Assembly: GCF_023282985.1 (NCBI RefSeq)
Contig: NZ_JAGQDC010000014.1
Span: 62,001-126,000 of the forward strand
Origin: Serratia silvae
GTDB lineage: Bacteria; Pseudomonadota; Gammaproteobacteria; Enterobacterales; Enterobacteriaceae
DNA length: 64,000 bases
Direction of reading: 5' to 3'
This document shows positions 39,007 through 48,295 of this stretch, one piece after another; positions within the stretch are counted from its first letter, which is position 1, and every line of letters begins with the position of its first letter. A program made the translations under genes and the position numbers. The notes beneath the pieces were generated by a model that did not search any database, was not told where the DNA came from, and was given only the letters and a program-made list of their open reading frames with translations.

Positions 39007-40641
39007 TTAATGTTTCAGAATATACATTTCCTGGCTATAGGCGACATCTTCAGGGTTAGTGATTGGGTAACCCTTCACCCAGGGCTTGATTAGACGGCCA
39101 TTGGTGTATTGATAGATCGGGGCGATCGGGGCCTCGGCCGCAATCATCTGCTCGGCCTTGTTATAATCAGCGGTTAACGCCGTTGGATTAGTCTCGCGAC
39201 TGGCGTCGGCCAGCAGGCGGTCGTATTGCGGGCTGTTAAATTTGGCGATATTCCCGCTGTGTGAAGAGGTCAGCAGCGACAGGAAGGTCGAGGCCTCGTT
39301 GTAATCCCCCACCCAGGAGGCGCGAACCACGTCGAAATTGCCGGTGTTACGGCTGTCGATATAGGTTTTCCACTCCTGATTTTGCAGTTTAACGTCAACC
39401 CCCAAGGTTTGCTTCCACATTGACGCCACGGCAATGGCAATCTTTTGGTGACTCTCTGAGGTGTTATACAGCAGGGTCAATTTCAGGGGATGGTTCGGCC
39501 CATAACCCGCTGCCTGCATCAGCGCCTTAGCCTGTTCGTTCAACTCTTCCTGTGACTGTTGCTGCAACAGGCTGGTTTCTGGCTTAAAGCCCGCGGTGAC
39601 ATCCGGCGTGAAGTGGTAGGCCGGTTTCTCGCCGGTGCCCAGCACTTTTTCGGCAATGATCTTGCGATCGATAGCGTAAGACAAGGCTTTACGCACCCGA
39701 ACATCATTGGTTGGCGCACGCTGGGTATTGAACGCGTAGTAATAAGTGCCTAGTTGGTCCGGCGTGTAAACCTGGTCTGGGATATCCTTCAACAGCTTCT
39801 GGTACATGTTTTTCGGGAAGGACTCGGTAATGTCGATATCACCAGCCTGATAACGCTTGGTCGCGTTGGATTCCTGGTTAATCGGTACAAAAGTCACCTT
39901 GGTCAACACGGTGTGTTTATGATCCCAATAATGGTCGTTCGGCACCAGTACCAGTTTCTCGTTAACTACCCGCTCTTGCAGTTTGAATGCGCCGTTGCCT
40001 ACCAGATTGCCCACTTTGGTCCAATCATTGCCGTATTGCTCAACCACGGCTTTAGGAACCGGGAACAGGCTGAAATTCGCCGTCAGGCTGACAAAATAGG
40101 GCACCGGTTTGTTCAGTTGTACTTTTAACGTGTGGTCATCCACCGCCACCACGCCAAGCTTATCGATGGGCTGCTTACCGGCGATAATCTCTTCAGCATT
40201 CTGGATCCCGGCTAGCTGAGCAAACCAGGCAAACGGCGACAGGCTTTTCGGATCGACCAGCCGTTGCCAGCTATAAACGAAGTCTTTCGCCGTGACAGGG
40301 TCACCGTTGGACCAGCGGGCATCTTTGCGTAGCGTGAAGATATAGGTCTGGTTATCCGAGGTCTGCCAACGCGTAGCAACACCTGGGATCACTTTGCCAT
40401 GCGCGTCCTGATTCACCAGCCCTTCAAACAGATCGCGTGCCACCTGCGCTTCTGGCAGGCCCACGGCTTTAATCGGATCGAGCGACGCCGGCTCATCTTT
40501 GATGTGCCGCACGATCTCCTGTTTCTCCGCCAGAGAGGTACCTGGGGGAACCTGAGCTGCCATAGCACCACTAATACCCGCGCTGATGGTGACAGCGCAA
40601 AGCGTTAAACGAAAACTCGCCAGAATTTTTCTTCTCGTCAT
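39007..40641 (-). CDS. mppA: Periplasmic murein peptide-binding protein MppA
   Basis: Solute-binding protein of the OppA family, 544 aa. Signal peptide FRLTLCAVTISAGISGAMA. Family blocks include DEPASLDPIKAVGLPEAQVARD, VKDFVYSWQRL, RYQAGDIDITESFPKN and VRKALSYAIDRK. MppA captures L-Ala-gamma-D-Glu-meso-DAP and hands it to the Opp permease. The linkage here to mpaA and ycjG, which degrade the same tripeptide, supports MppA over plain OppA. Confidence 0.9.
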   Translation of the reverse strand: MTRRKILASFRLTLCAVTISAGISGAMAAQVPPGTSLAEKQEIVRHIKDEPASLDPIKAVGLPEAQVARDLFEGLVNQDAHGKVIPGVATRWQTSDNQTYIFTLRKDARWSNGDPVTAKDFVYSWQRLVDPKSLSPFAWFAQLAGIQNAEEIIAGKQPIDKLGVVAVDDHTLKVQLNKPVPYFVSLTANFSLFPVPKAVVEQYGNDWTKVGNLVGNGAFKLQERVVNEKLVLVPNDHYWDHKHTVLTKVTFVPINQESNATKRYQAGDIDITESFPKNMYQKLLKDIPDQVYTPDQLGTYYYAFNTQRAPTNDVRVRKALSYAIDRKIIAEKVLGTGEKPAYHFTPDVTAGFKPETSLLQQQSQEELNEQAKALMQAAGYGPNHPLKLTLLYNTSESHQKIAIAVASMWKQTLGVDVKLQNQEWKTYIDSRNTGNFDVVRASWVGDYNEASTFLSLLTSSHSGNIAKFNSPQYDRLLADASRETNPTALTADYNKAEQMIAAEAPIAPIYQYTNGRLIKPWVKGYPITNPEDVAYSQEMYILKH

Positions 40642-40748
40642 GTTAGATATGCCCCAGTTAACCCCATGAATTTTTTATCATATAGCACAAAGATACCCGC
40701 TACCTATAGCCACGCGTAACAAGAATGTCAAAAGTGGAAGTTTGATCC

Positions 40749-40786
40749 AAAAAAAAAGCCCGCAGCCATTATCGGCAATGCGGGCT
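40749..40786 (-). terminator. Terminator of the 116-aa gene
   Basis: Minus-strand stem AGCCCGCA / TGCGGGCT with a 14-nt loop and nine U. Confidence 0.85.
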
Positions 40787-40802
40787 GATTGCTTAGGCAG
40801 GA

Positions 40803-41153
40803 TCAGTCGTAAAGATGAATACTGGCGATCTTATAGCTGAACTCTTCCCCCTCTTCTTCATCGAAGATGGTGAAATAGCCTTTCTCTACCAGTGGGTTGA
40901 GCTGGATATCGGTCTTTTGCAACTGGCGTGATTCGGCGTCGTCAAAACCATAGTCGAGGAAGAACTCCCCTTTCTGATGATCCACGTGCAGGGTGAACGG
41001 GTAGTTGGACTCGTCCCCACGTCCATCGTCATTTTTCACTACGCCAAACCACTCACCCTGACGGATCTGGTTTTCTGCATCCACGCCGCACAGTAAGGTG
41101 ATGGTGTCTTTTTCGTTTTCGCTGTAACGCGCGACTATTCTGGCAACTGGCAT
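40803..41153 (-). CDS. Acidic cytosolic protein of unknown function
   Basis: 116 aa, strongly acidic (EEEGEEFSYKI near the end), with alternating beta-type strands and no signal or membrane segment. It opens MPVARIVARYSENEKDTITL. The ribosome site AGAGAGG lies upstream. It has its own terminator and diverges from mpaA. I do not recognise the family. It resembles compact small beta proteins of enteric genomes, but no function is proposed. Confidence 0.75.
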   Translation of the reverse strand: MPVARIVARYSENEKDTITLLCGVDAENQIRQGEWFGVVKNDDGRGDESNYPFTLHVDHQKGEFFLDYGFDDAESRQLQKTDIQLNPLVEKGYFTIFDEEEGEEFSYKIASIHLYD

Positions 41154-41301
41154 GATAAATCCTCTCTGTCGTTAGCACTTTGTCGATAGTATAACAATCA
41201 GCGTCGAATTATTCGCTGAACAGACTGGGAAAGATGAGCTAAAGCGTAATACACTCAATAACATCGCAATTATTTCTGACTTTAGCTTAAAGGGAAACTC
41301 C

Positions 41302-42009
41302 ATGACCCAACACAGACCGCGCAGTGAGCGTGGCCAGCTGGCAGTTGCAGGTGAAACTTACGGTAAATCGATGTTAGGCGCCCCGCTGCTGTATTTCCCG
41401 GCGGCCAAAAGCGGCCCGGATACCGGGTTAGTGATTGCAGGCACCCACGGGGATGAAACGGCCGCAGTGGTGACGTTATCCTGCGCATTACGCAGTATCG
41501 CCCCCGCCCAACTGCGCCATCATGTGATCCTGGCGGTCAATCCGGATGGTTGCCAGCTTGGGTTGCGCTCCAATGCCAATGGCGTCGATCTGAACCGCAA
41601 TTTCCCGGCGGCCAACTGGCGCTCTGGCGATACAGTCTATCGTTGGAACAGTGCGGCGGAAGCTCGTGACGTGCGACTCTCCACCGGTGGCAGGCCCGGT
41701 TCCGAACCGGAAACCCAGGGATTGTGCCATTTAATCCATCGCCTGAAGCCACGCTGGGTGGTGTCCTTCCATGAGCCATTGGCCTGTATAGAAGACCCGG
41801 AAAGCTCCGCGCTGGGCGTTTGGCTGGCGCATAAATTTGCCCTGCCGCTGGTGACCAGCGTCGGCTATGAAACGCCCGGGTCATTCGGCAGTTGGTGTGC
41901 AGACTTGTCTTTGCCCTGCATCACCGCCGAGTTCCCACCGGTCTCAGCCGACACCGCCAGTGAAAACTACCTTGCCGCCATGGTCGAGCTGCTGACCTAT
42001 GCTGACTAG
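41302..42009 (+). CDS. mpaA: Murein tripeptide amidase A
   Basis: M14-type zinc amidase, 235 aa. It cleaves the gamma-D-Glu-DAP bond in recycled murein tripeptide. Zinc ligands are visible as His and Glu in GTHGDET and a later His in SFHEPLACIEDP. The catalytic Glu lies in CITAEFPP, and the substrate segment is VDLNRNFPA. It converges on ycjG with a 4-bp overlap. Confidence 0.94.
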   Translation: MTQHRPRSERGQLAVAGETYGKSMLGAPLLYFPAAKSGPDTGLVIAGTHGDETAAVVTLSCALRSIAPAQLRHHVILAVNPDGCQLGLRSNANGVDLNRNFPAANWRSGDTVYRWNSAAEARDVRLSTGGRPGSEPETQGLCHLIHRLKPRWVVSFHEPLACIEDPESSALGVWLAHKFALPLVTSVGYETPGSFGSWCADLSLPCITAEFPPVSADTASENYLAAMVELLTYAD

Positions 42010-42977
42010 CGTGAAAGCTCAATAGCACCGCACTCAAAGGCCAAACCTGGTACTACGTCTTTAGCCAGCCAGGTTGGGCCATCAAGATCCACAAAACGTG
42101 CGCCAGGCACCAACGGCAGCGCCGCAGTAATGGCTCTTGAGGTGCAGAGCATACAGCCGAGCATGATCTCAAAGCCCTGCGCCCGCGCCTGTGCGGCAAG
42201 CCGTAACCCTTCGGTCAGCCCACCGGTTTTATCCAGTTTGATATTGACCATCTGATAGCGCCCCGCCAACCTCGGCAGATCGCCGCTGGTATGGCAGCTC
42301 TCGTCGGCGCAAATCGGTAATGGATGGATGAAGTTTTCCAGGGCGCTGTCGTCGCTGGCCGGTAAGGGTTGCTCCAGCATCGCCACGCCTAAATCCGCCA
42401 GCAGTTGGCAACGTGATGCCAAGCCTTCGGCCTGCCAGGATTCATTGGCATCGACGATCAACGTCATCTGCGGCACTGCCGTGCGGATCGCCACCAACCT
42501 TTCGCTGATCAGGTGATCGTCGAGCTTAATTTTCAGCAGCGTCGCGCCCTGTTGCTCAAGCTCTTTAGCGGCAAAGGCCATCGCTTCCGGCGAGCCAATG
42601 CTAAGCGTTTGCGCCATCACAACCCGTTCCGGTGCGATAACGTCGCTCAATTGCCATAGATCTTTGCCAGCAAGGCGGCATTCCAAATCCCACAATGCCG
42701 AATCAACCGCGTTACGAGCCGCCCCCGCAGGCATCAGCCGTTGTAACTCCTGCCGGGTTACCCCTTGCGCGATGGCCGTTGACACCTCGGCCAACTGTTC
42801 CATCACCGAGGTCTCGCTCTCGCCATAGCGCGGATAAGGGGTGCATTCACCGACACCGCGCATACCCTGTTGTTCAATCTCTACTACCACGACTTTGGCT
42901 TCGGTCCGGCTACCGCGTGCGATCACAAAGGCGGTATGCAATGGCCAGGCTTCAGGGTAAAAACGCATGCTTCTCAT
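42006..42977 (-). CDS. ycjG: L-Ala-D/L-Glu epimerase
   Basis: Enolase-superfamily epimerase, 323 aa from the ATG at 42977, which has GGAG upstream. The two catalytic lysines lie in TLLKIKLDDH and VNIKLDKTGG. Metal ligands are in LIVDANESW, AMLEQPLP and PICADESCH. It converts L-Ala-D-Glu to L-Ala-L-Glu, the step after MpaA in murein-peptide recycling, consistent with its neighbour. Confidence 0.95.
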   Translation of the reverse strand: MRSMRFYPEAWPLHTAFVIARGSRTEAKVVVVEIEQQGMRGVGECTPYPRYGESETSVMEQLAEVSTAIAQGVTRQELQRLMPAGAARNAVDSALWDLECRLAGKDLWQLSDVIAPERVVMAQTLSIGSPEAMAFAAKELEQQGATLLKIKLDDHLISERLVAIRTAVPQMTLIVDANESWQAEGLASRCQLLADLGVAMLEQPLPASDDSALENFIHPLPICADESCHTSGDLPRLAGRYQMVNIKLDKTGGLTEGLRLAAQARAQGFEIMLGCMLCTSRAITAALPLVPGARFVDLDGPTWLAKDVVPGLAFECGAIELSR

Positions 42978-43144
42978 AATGGCTCCCGAGCGAAAAAAGC
43001 ACATAAAGTCAGTCCACTATACCTGCAGTTTAGAAACTTTATCTATCCAAGGTGCGAATGTTGCCTTAAACTGCTTCGAGATTGTGAACCCGGTGTTAAT
43101 CGGCTTCACATCTTTGTATAAACATCGTTGAAAGGAACCGAGCA

Positions 43145-43648
43145 ATGACTCAGACCGTACATTTTCAAGGCAACCCTGTCACTGTAGCAGGCAAACTGCC
43201 ACAGCAGGGCGAGCAGGCAAAAAGCTTTACCCTGGTTGCCAAAGACCTGTCAGACGTTGCACTGAGCAGCTTCGTGGGTAAACGCAAAGTCCTGAACATC
43301 TTCCCAAGCATTGATACCGGCGTCTGTGCCGCATCGGTGCGTAAATTCAACCAGTTGGCGAGTGGCCTGGATAACACCGTGGTCCTGTGTATCTCTTCCG
43401 ACCTGCCGTTCGCCCAGTCACGCTTCTGTGGTGCAGAAGGCCTGAACAACGTGGTTACCCTATCTACCCTGCGCGGCGGTGATTTCAAGCAGGCTTACGG
43501 TGTAGAGATCGCCGAAGGCCCATTGGCCGGTCTGACCGCGCGTGCCGTGGTGGTGCTGGATGGCCAGGACAACGTGCTGTATAGCGAGCTGGTAAACGAA
43601 ATTACCACCGAGCCAGACTATGATGCTGCGCTTGCCGCGCTGAAATAA
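43145..43648 (+). CDS. tpx: Thiol peroxidase Tpx
   Basis: Atypical two-cysteine peroxiredoxin of 167 aa, periplasm-associated in some reports but without a signal peptide. The peroxidatic Cys is in [14 protein letters not shown] and the resolving Cys in [12 protein letters not shown]. It reduces alkyl and lipid hydroperoxides with thioredoxin. It ends in a clear terminator and converges on tyrR. Confidence 0.97.
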   Translation: MTQTVHFQGNPVTVAGKLPQQGEQAKSFTLVAKDLSDVALSSFVGKRKVLNIFPSIDTGVCAASVRKFNQLASGLDNTVVLCISSDLPFAQSRFCGAEGLNNVVTLSTLRGGDFKQAYGVEIAEGPLAGLTARAVVVLDGQDNVLYSELVNEITTEPDYDAALAALK

Positions 43649-43661
43649 GCCTGTAGAAATT

Positions 43662-43692
43662 AAAAAGCCCGGTTTTTAAGCCGGGCTTTTTT
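43662..43692. terminator. Bidirectional terminator tpx/tyrR
   Basis: AAAAAGCCCGG / CCGGGCTTTTT, a strong stem flanked by A and T runs. Confidence 0.9.
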
Positions 43693-43712
43693 ATGCCTGA
43701 AATGCAGCAGCG

Positions 43713-45284
43713 TTATTCTTCGCTGTCGTCGGTGAGCTTGCGATTGCTCAGGCCGTATTCCCGCAGTTTATTGGCAATTGCCGTATGCGAGACGCCCAAG
43801 CGCTTGGCCAGTTTTCGGGTGCTGGGATAAGTGCGATAAAGGCGAGTCAGCACCGAGCGTTCAAAGCGCTTGCTGATATCATCCAGAGAGCCTTCCATCA
43901 CTTCATCCCCTAGCGCTATCTCCACCTCAAAATCCGGCAGAATGATATCTTGTGGGCGCAGTTCATAGCCGTCCGTTTGGGTCAGGGCACGATAGATGGC
44001 ATTCTTCAGCTGTCGCACGTTGCCCGGCCAGCCGTACTTGCAGAGGAAGCTACTGAGATCGTTGGCCAGTTTCGGCCTGGCGACCCCTTGTTCATCAGCA
44101 AAGCGCGCCACAAACAGCTCGGTGAGCGGCATGACATCCTGCGGGCGTTCGCGCAGCGGCGGGATAGTGATGGTCAGCACGTTCAAACGGTAGTAAAGAT
44201 CTTCACGGAATTCACCACGCTGCACCAGTTCGGTCAGGTTTTTCTGCGTGGCGCAAATCACCCGGACGTCCACATGCACCTCATGCTCTTCCCCTACTCG
44301 ACGGAAAGTACCGTCGTTGAGGAAACGCAGCAGTTTGGTTTGCATACGTGGCGACATCTCGCCAATCTCATCCAGCAGCACCGAACCGCCGTTGGCCTGC
44401 TCAAAGAAGCCCTTCTTGCCTTCCAACGCATTCGGATAAGCGCCCGGTGCATGGCCAAACAGCTCGCTCTCTACCACGTCGTCCGGCAAGGCAGCACAGT
44501 TCAGCGCCAGGAACGGTTGTTTGCCGCGTGGGCTACGCAGGTGGCAGGCTCGCGCCAGAATATCTTTCCCCGTGCCGGTATCGCCCACAATCAACAATGG
44601 CGCATCCAACATGGCCAACTTACGCGCCTGCTCCAGCACGTGGCGCATTTTCGGGCTGACGGCAACGATATGATCAAACTCGGTATCGTCATTCACCGAC
44701 AGGTTCTGCAACTGACGGCCCATACGGGCGGTGGATTTGAGCATTACCACCGCGCCTACGGGAGCATTCTGCTGCTGCTCATCTTCCAGGTAGATCGGGG
44801 TAATATCCATCAGGAAATCCTGGCTACGGATCACCACCCGCTCGGAATGCGGCTTAGTGTCCTCACTCTCCAGCCAGCGGCTGAAGTTATAGCCACCGAT
44901 CAGCTGGCTCGCCGTTTGATTGCGGATCTTGTCTTCGCTGAAGCTGAACAGCGTCTGTGCCGCCGGGTTGGCCAGTTCCACCTTGCCTTTCATATCGATG
45001 GAGAACACCGGTTCCGGCATCGACTCCAGCAACGCACGTAATGCGCGATGTTCACGCTCGGAAGGCATAAAGTTAACGGTGCGCACATCGGTCACACCGC
45101 TGATGCGCCGGATCTCCGCCATCAGCGCGCGGAAGGTATCAAAATCCAGCTGGGAAAAATTCAGGTAAATACGGCCGATAGGATCAATTTCGATGCCGCG
45201 CAGGTCAATACCGCGCGATACTAAAAGATCGAGTAACTCTCGAGTGAGACCGAGACGGTCTTCGCAAAATACTTCCAAACGCAT
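43713..45284 (-). CDS. tyrR: Aromatic amino acid regulator TyrR
   Basis: 523 aa. An N-terminal ACT domain (MRLEVFCEDRLGLTRELLDLL), a PAS domain around 80-140, a central AAA+ domain with Walker A GDTGTGKD and Walker B GGSVLLDEIGE, and a C-terminal HTH (TRKLAKRLGVSHTAIANKL). The loop that reads GAFTGA in sigma-54 activators is GAYPNA here, in keeping with TyrR working on sigma-70 promoters. It represses or activates aro, tyr and mtr-type genes in response to Tyr, Phe and Trp. Confidence 0.97.
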   Translation of the reverse strand: MRLEVFCEDRLGLTRELLDLLVSRGIDLRGIEIDPIGRIYLNFSQLDFDTFRALMAEIRRISGVTDVRTVNFMPSEREHRALRALLESMPEPVFSIDMKGKVELANPAAQTLFSFSEDKIRNQTASQLIGGYNFSRWLESEDTKPHSERVVIRSQDFLMDITPIYLEDEQQQNAPVGAVVMLKSTARMGRQLQNLSVNDDTEFDHIVAVSPKMRHVLEQARKLAMLDAPLLIVGDTGTGKDILARACHLRSPRGKQPFLALNCAALPDDVVESELFGHAPGAYPNALEGKKGFFEQANGGSVLLDEIGEMSPRMQTKLLRFLNDGTFRRVGEEHEVHVDVRVICATQKNLTELVQRGEFREDLYYRLNVLTITIPPLRERPQDVMPLTELFVARFADEQGVARPKLANDLSSFLCKYGWPGNVRQLKNAIYRALTQTDGYELRPQDIILPDFEVEIALGDEVMEGSLDDISKRFERSVLTRLYRTYPSTRKLAKRLGVSHTAIANKLREYGLSNRKLTDDSEE

Positions 45285-45496
45285 CAGTATTGGCCTTATC
45301 TCTGCAGGTGCGGGGATGTCTGATGATGATGATACCCTCTCCCCCCGGAAGGAAGAAGCGATCTGTCAGCAAAAGTTGACAGAGCTCCAGTTTATCACTG
45401 CTATTGGTGGTTTTAAACGCCACCCAATAATACCATCGGCGTAATTTTAGCTTATCTTTAGAGTGTTATCACATTCCGCATTATTTTGGCAGCTGA
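45285..45496 (-). promoter_or_regulatory. tyrR upstream region
   Basis: Non-coding leader and promoter of tyrR. It carries a cluster of CAT/ATC repeats near 45322-45335 and AT-rich sequence at 45430-45480. The truncated transporter gene ends at its upstream border. Confidence 0.5.
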
Positions 45497-46192
45497 TTAT
45501 AATGCAGTCACAGGGGGATAATCTTTCGTCAATCTGTGGTTACAAACCGCAAAAAGGGCCACTCGCCGGTTACAAATGATAGTAATTCTCGTCTGACTAT
45601 TAATCACGATGCCAAACAGGAAAGGAATACGCCAACCCCAGGCTTCCACACTCGCCTCTGGCATGGTGTTTACCAATATCACCAAGGTCATGGCGGCAAA
45701 TACGCTACCCGCACCTTGGCTCGCAACCTGCCATCCCCCGTAAAACCCACGGTTATGAGGTTTGGCATACTCTACCAATAAGGTGGTTGATGCGCCTAAC
45801 TCACCGCCTGCGGAGAAGCCTTGTATCAGCCTGGCCAGGGTAATGATGATCGGGGCAGCAATCCCTATGCGTTCATATGACGGAGTGATACCAATCGTCA
45901 GGGTACTGAGCCCCATCAACAGGAACGTCAGCGTCATGGCGGGCTTGCGCCCTTTTTTATCGGCATAATGGCCGATGACCAGCGCCCCCAACGGCCTGGC
46001 AAGATAACCCATCCCAAAGATCAGGAAGGTCATCGTCATGCTCACCAAAGGGTCTGACGCGGGGAAATAAGCTTTTGCTATATAGGTCGCAAAAAATGCG
46101 TAGAGCACCAGATCAAAAAACTCTAATCCATTGCCTAACGTGGTGGCCACAATGGCCCTAGCCGGGGACTTTTTTTCCTTGACGCTATCCAT
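45497..46192 (-). pseudogene. MFS metabolite:H+ symporter, 3'-truncated
   Basis: The first about 196 codons encode a good MHS-type transporter half (VATTLGNGLEFFDLVLYAFF, PLGALVIGHYADKKGRKPAM, RLIQGFSAGGELGASTTLLVEYA, WRIPFLFGIVI). After about 45600 the frame runs on into unrelated sequence next to the tyrR promoter. Normal members have about 430 residues and 12 helices. About six helices remain, so it should not function. It probably formed an operon with the M20 gene upstream, which is also broken. Confidence 0.85.
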
Positions 46193-46364
46193 CGCCTGTC
46201 CTTTTAAGAAAAAATATCTGCTGCGGAGTGGATATTATCGAATCCGCTATTTGGGTAGGATTGTCTTATCAAATCGTCGAATACGGGTAACCAACCTCAA
46301 TAGGGCGCGGCACACAGCGCCCCGACAAGTTCAGCAGTATCACCAACGTATTATTGGCCGAGGT

Positions 46365-46953
46365 TTATTCCTTTAAAAACTCTTGCGTCAACGCAGACCA
46401 ATAGGCGATCCCTCTGAGTATAATTTCATCATTAAAATCATAACCAGGGTTATGTACCATGCAGCTATTTTCACCCTGGCCGTTACCTAATAATAAATAA
46501 CTGCCTGGGCACTGGTTCAACATAAAGGCAAAATCTTCGCTACCCATTAACGGTTCCGGGATATCAATGACCTGCTGCGGATGGCTTTCGCCCATTAAAT
46601 TTTTCGCCACCTGCTTGGCAAAGCGGGTCATCTCCGGTTGGTTGACCAACACCGGATAGGTGTGATCATAGTCAATATCGATGCTGGCACCATATGAGGC
46701 CGCCTAGGCCGCTACTAACGTCTTGATACGTTCTTCCAACAACTCCCTGACTTGCGGATCCAACGCACGCACGCTTAATTTTAATACCGCAGAATCAGCG
46801 ATAACATTACTTGCCATACCTGACTGGAATGAACCTACGGTGATCACGCCGGGTTCTTGCGCCCCCAGGGTACTGATGAATATGTCGACGGAGGGTTTGG
46901 CTTTCATCGGCATAGGGTTGGAAGGTTTCTAAGTTCGACTCTTGGTGCGGCAT
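46365..46953 (-). pseudogene. M20-family amidohydrolase, internally deleted with in-frame stop
   Basis: It starts at ATG 46953 behind AGGAGG (MPHQESNLETFQPYADESQT...LRRHIHQYP), the usual N-terminus of hippurate/amino-acyl hydrolases. At about 46885-46895 the coding sense jumps to another frame carrying the dimerisation-domain block ITVGSFQSGMASNVIADSA. That frame meets a TAG at 46704-46706 and then continues in phase to the normal C-terminus (EPLMGSEDFAFMLNQCPG...LTQEFLKE). About 580 bp of an expected 1170 bp are missing, including the GHD metal-binding region. Confidence 0.85.
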
Positions 46954-47205
46954 GTTGATGACCTCCTGTCCTTGGGATTATGTCTTGATGCGGAAATTGC
47001 GAACCAATACGGCGGTTTACTCCGCTGACGCAGTTATGTATTCAGATTGATTGTCCGTCGAATATACCGTCTTCTTGGCCGTTGTCCGTGGGATTTTTCG
47101 TGACCAAGGGCGCAAAACAAACACTTTATTAACTTTTAATTAACAATCAATGGATGTCACAGAGGCGTTCGAAGGGAAGGAAGTTTTTTGGCAGTGCGGC
47201 AATAA

Positions 47206-47228
47206 GGCTGCGTCTGATTGACGCAGCC
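47206..47228 (-). terminator. Hairpin after ycjF
   Basis: Perfect 9-bp stem GGCTGCGTC / GACGCAGCC with a 5-nt loop just beyond the ycjF stop; weak U run. Confidence 0.6.
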
Positions 47229-47236
47229 TGGCGGAG

Positions 47237-48295
47237 TCAGACTTTGCTTGAGCCTTTTTTCATGGTGTCTTTTAGCTGATTAATCAATTGACCACGGAAA
47301 TCACCCAGTTTTGGCTTATCGCCTTCTAACCAGGGTAATGGACGGCATAACTCCATCGCCTTGATGCCCAAACGCGCCGTTAACAGACCGGCTCCAATCC
47401 CCTGCGCAGCCCGCGCAGACAGCCGCGCCGCAATATCCTGTGACATCCAGTCCATGCCCACTTCCCGCACCAGTTCGGAGGCACCGGCAAAGGCGATATT
47501 CAGCAACACCAGGCGGAACAGACGGATGCGGCTGAAATAGCCCAGCTCGATACCATACAGTGCCGCAATGCGGTTAATCAGGCGGATATTGCGCCAGGCG
47601 ATAAAGGCCATATCCACCAAGGCCAACGGGCTGACGGCGATCATCAGCGTCGACTCTGCCGCCGAACGGCTGATTTCGCGCCGCGCCTGATTATCCAACA
47701 CCGGTTGCACCAGCTTGGCATACAGCGCAACCACTTCGCGGTCGTTCTGGGTCTCATGTAATGAAGCCTGCCAGCGTTGCAATGCGGGGTGCCCTTGATC
47801 TAACCCGGCCTGACGCGCCAGCTTTTCACAAAACTCACGCCCTCTCCCCAGGCCGTGACTATGCAGCAGTTCTCGAGCTTCATCACGCTCTTCTGCACGT
47901 TGCCGTAAGCGATATAACCTGCGCCATTCCCCCACCACCGAACCGATGCCGGCAAAGACGATCAGCCCACCGGCGATGCCACCACCCAGCGCGATCCAAT
48001 CCTGCTGCACCCAGGAGGTATGCACCCACTGGACACCTTGAGCCACCACGCTGACGCCAAACAGCATCAGCCCGGCGTTAACCATTTTACGCCACAGGCT
48101 GCGCTTGGGTTTCAACGCGGCGTTAACAATGCCTTCCGCGCGCCCTTCCTCTTCTTCTTGCTCCATCTCTGGCGCTGCCGGATAGAATTTCTCTGCCTGC
48201 TGTTCGTCAAACTCCAAACCAGCTCGCAATACCGGTTCCTGTGGTGGCTGCAACGGCTCGGCAAAATCGATACGCGGTTTTAACGGCTCGCTCAT
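47237..48295 (-). CDS. ycjF: Inner-membrane protein YcjF (DUF697)
   Basis: 352 aa, as in E. coli. An acidic N-terminal region is followed by two hydrophobic helices ([17 protein letters not shown] and [19 protein letters not shown]), then the DUF697 domain with [24 protein letters not shown]. Its start overlaps the ycjX stop by 4 bp. It is read with the psp operon in E. coli and is probably stress-induced with it. The biochemical role is unknown. Confidence 0.94.
   Translation of the reverse strand: MSEPLKPRIDFAEPLQPPQEPVLRAGLEFDEQQAEKFYPAAPEMEQEEEEGRAEGIVNAALKPKRSLWRKMVNAGLMLFGVSVVAQGVQWVHTSWVQQDWIALGGGIAGGLIVFAGIGSVVGEWRRLYRLRQRAEERDEARELLHSHGLGRGREFCEKLARQAGLDQGHPALQRWQASLHETQNDREVVALYAKLVQPVLDNQARREISRSAAESTLMIAVSPLALVDMAFIAWRNIRLINRIAALYGIELGYFSRIRLFRLVLLNIAFAGASELVREVGMDWMSQDIAARLSARAAQGIGAGLLTARLGIKAMELCRPLPWLEGDKPKLGDFRGQLINQLKDTMKKGSSKV

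Noticed and set aside
43950-45041. 363-codon open frame antisense to tyrR
   Set aside because: It lies wholly within the well-conserved tyrR gene on the opposite strand and has no family resemblance; it is a product of codon bias.
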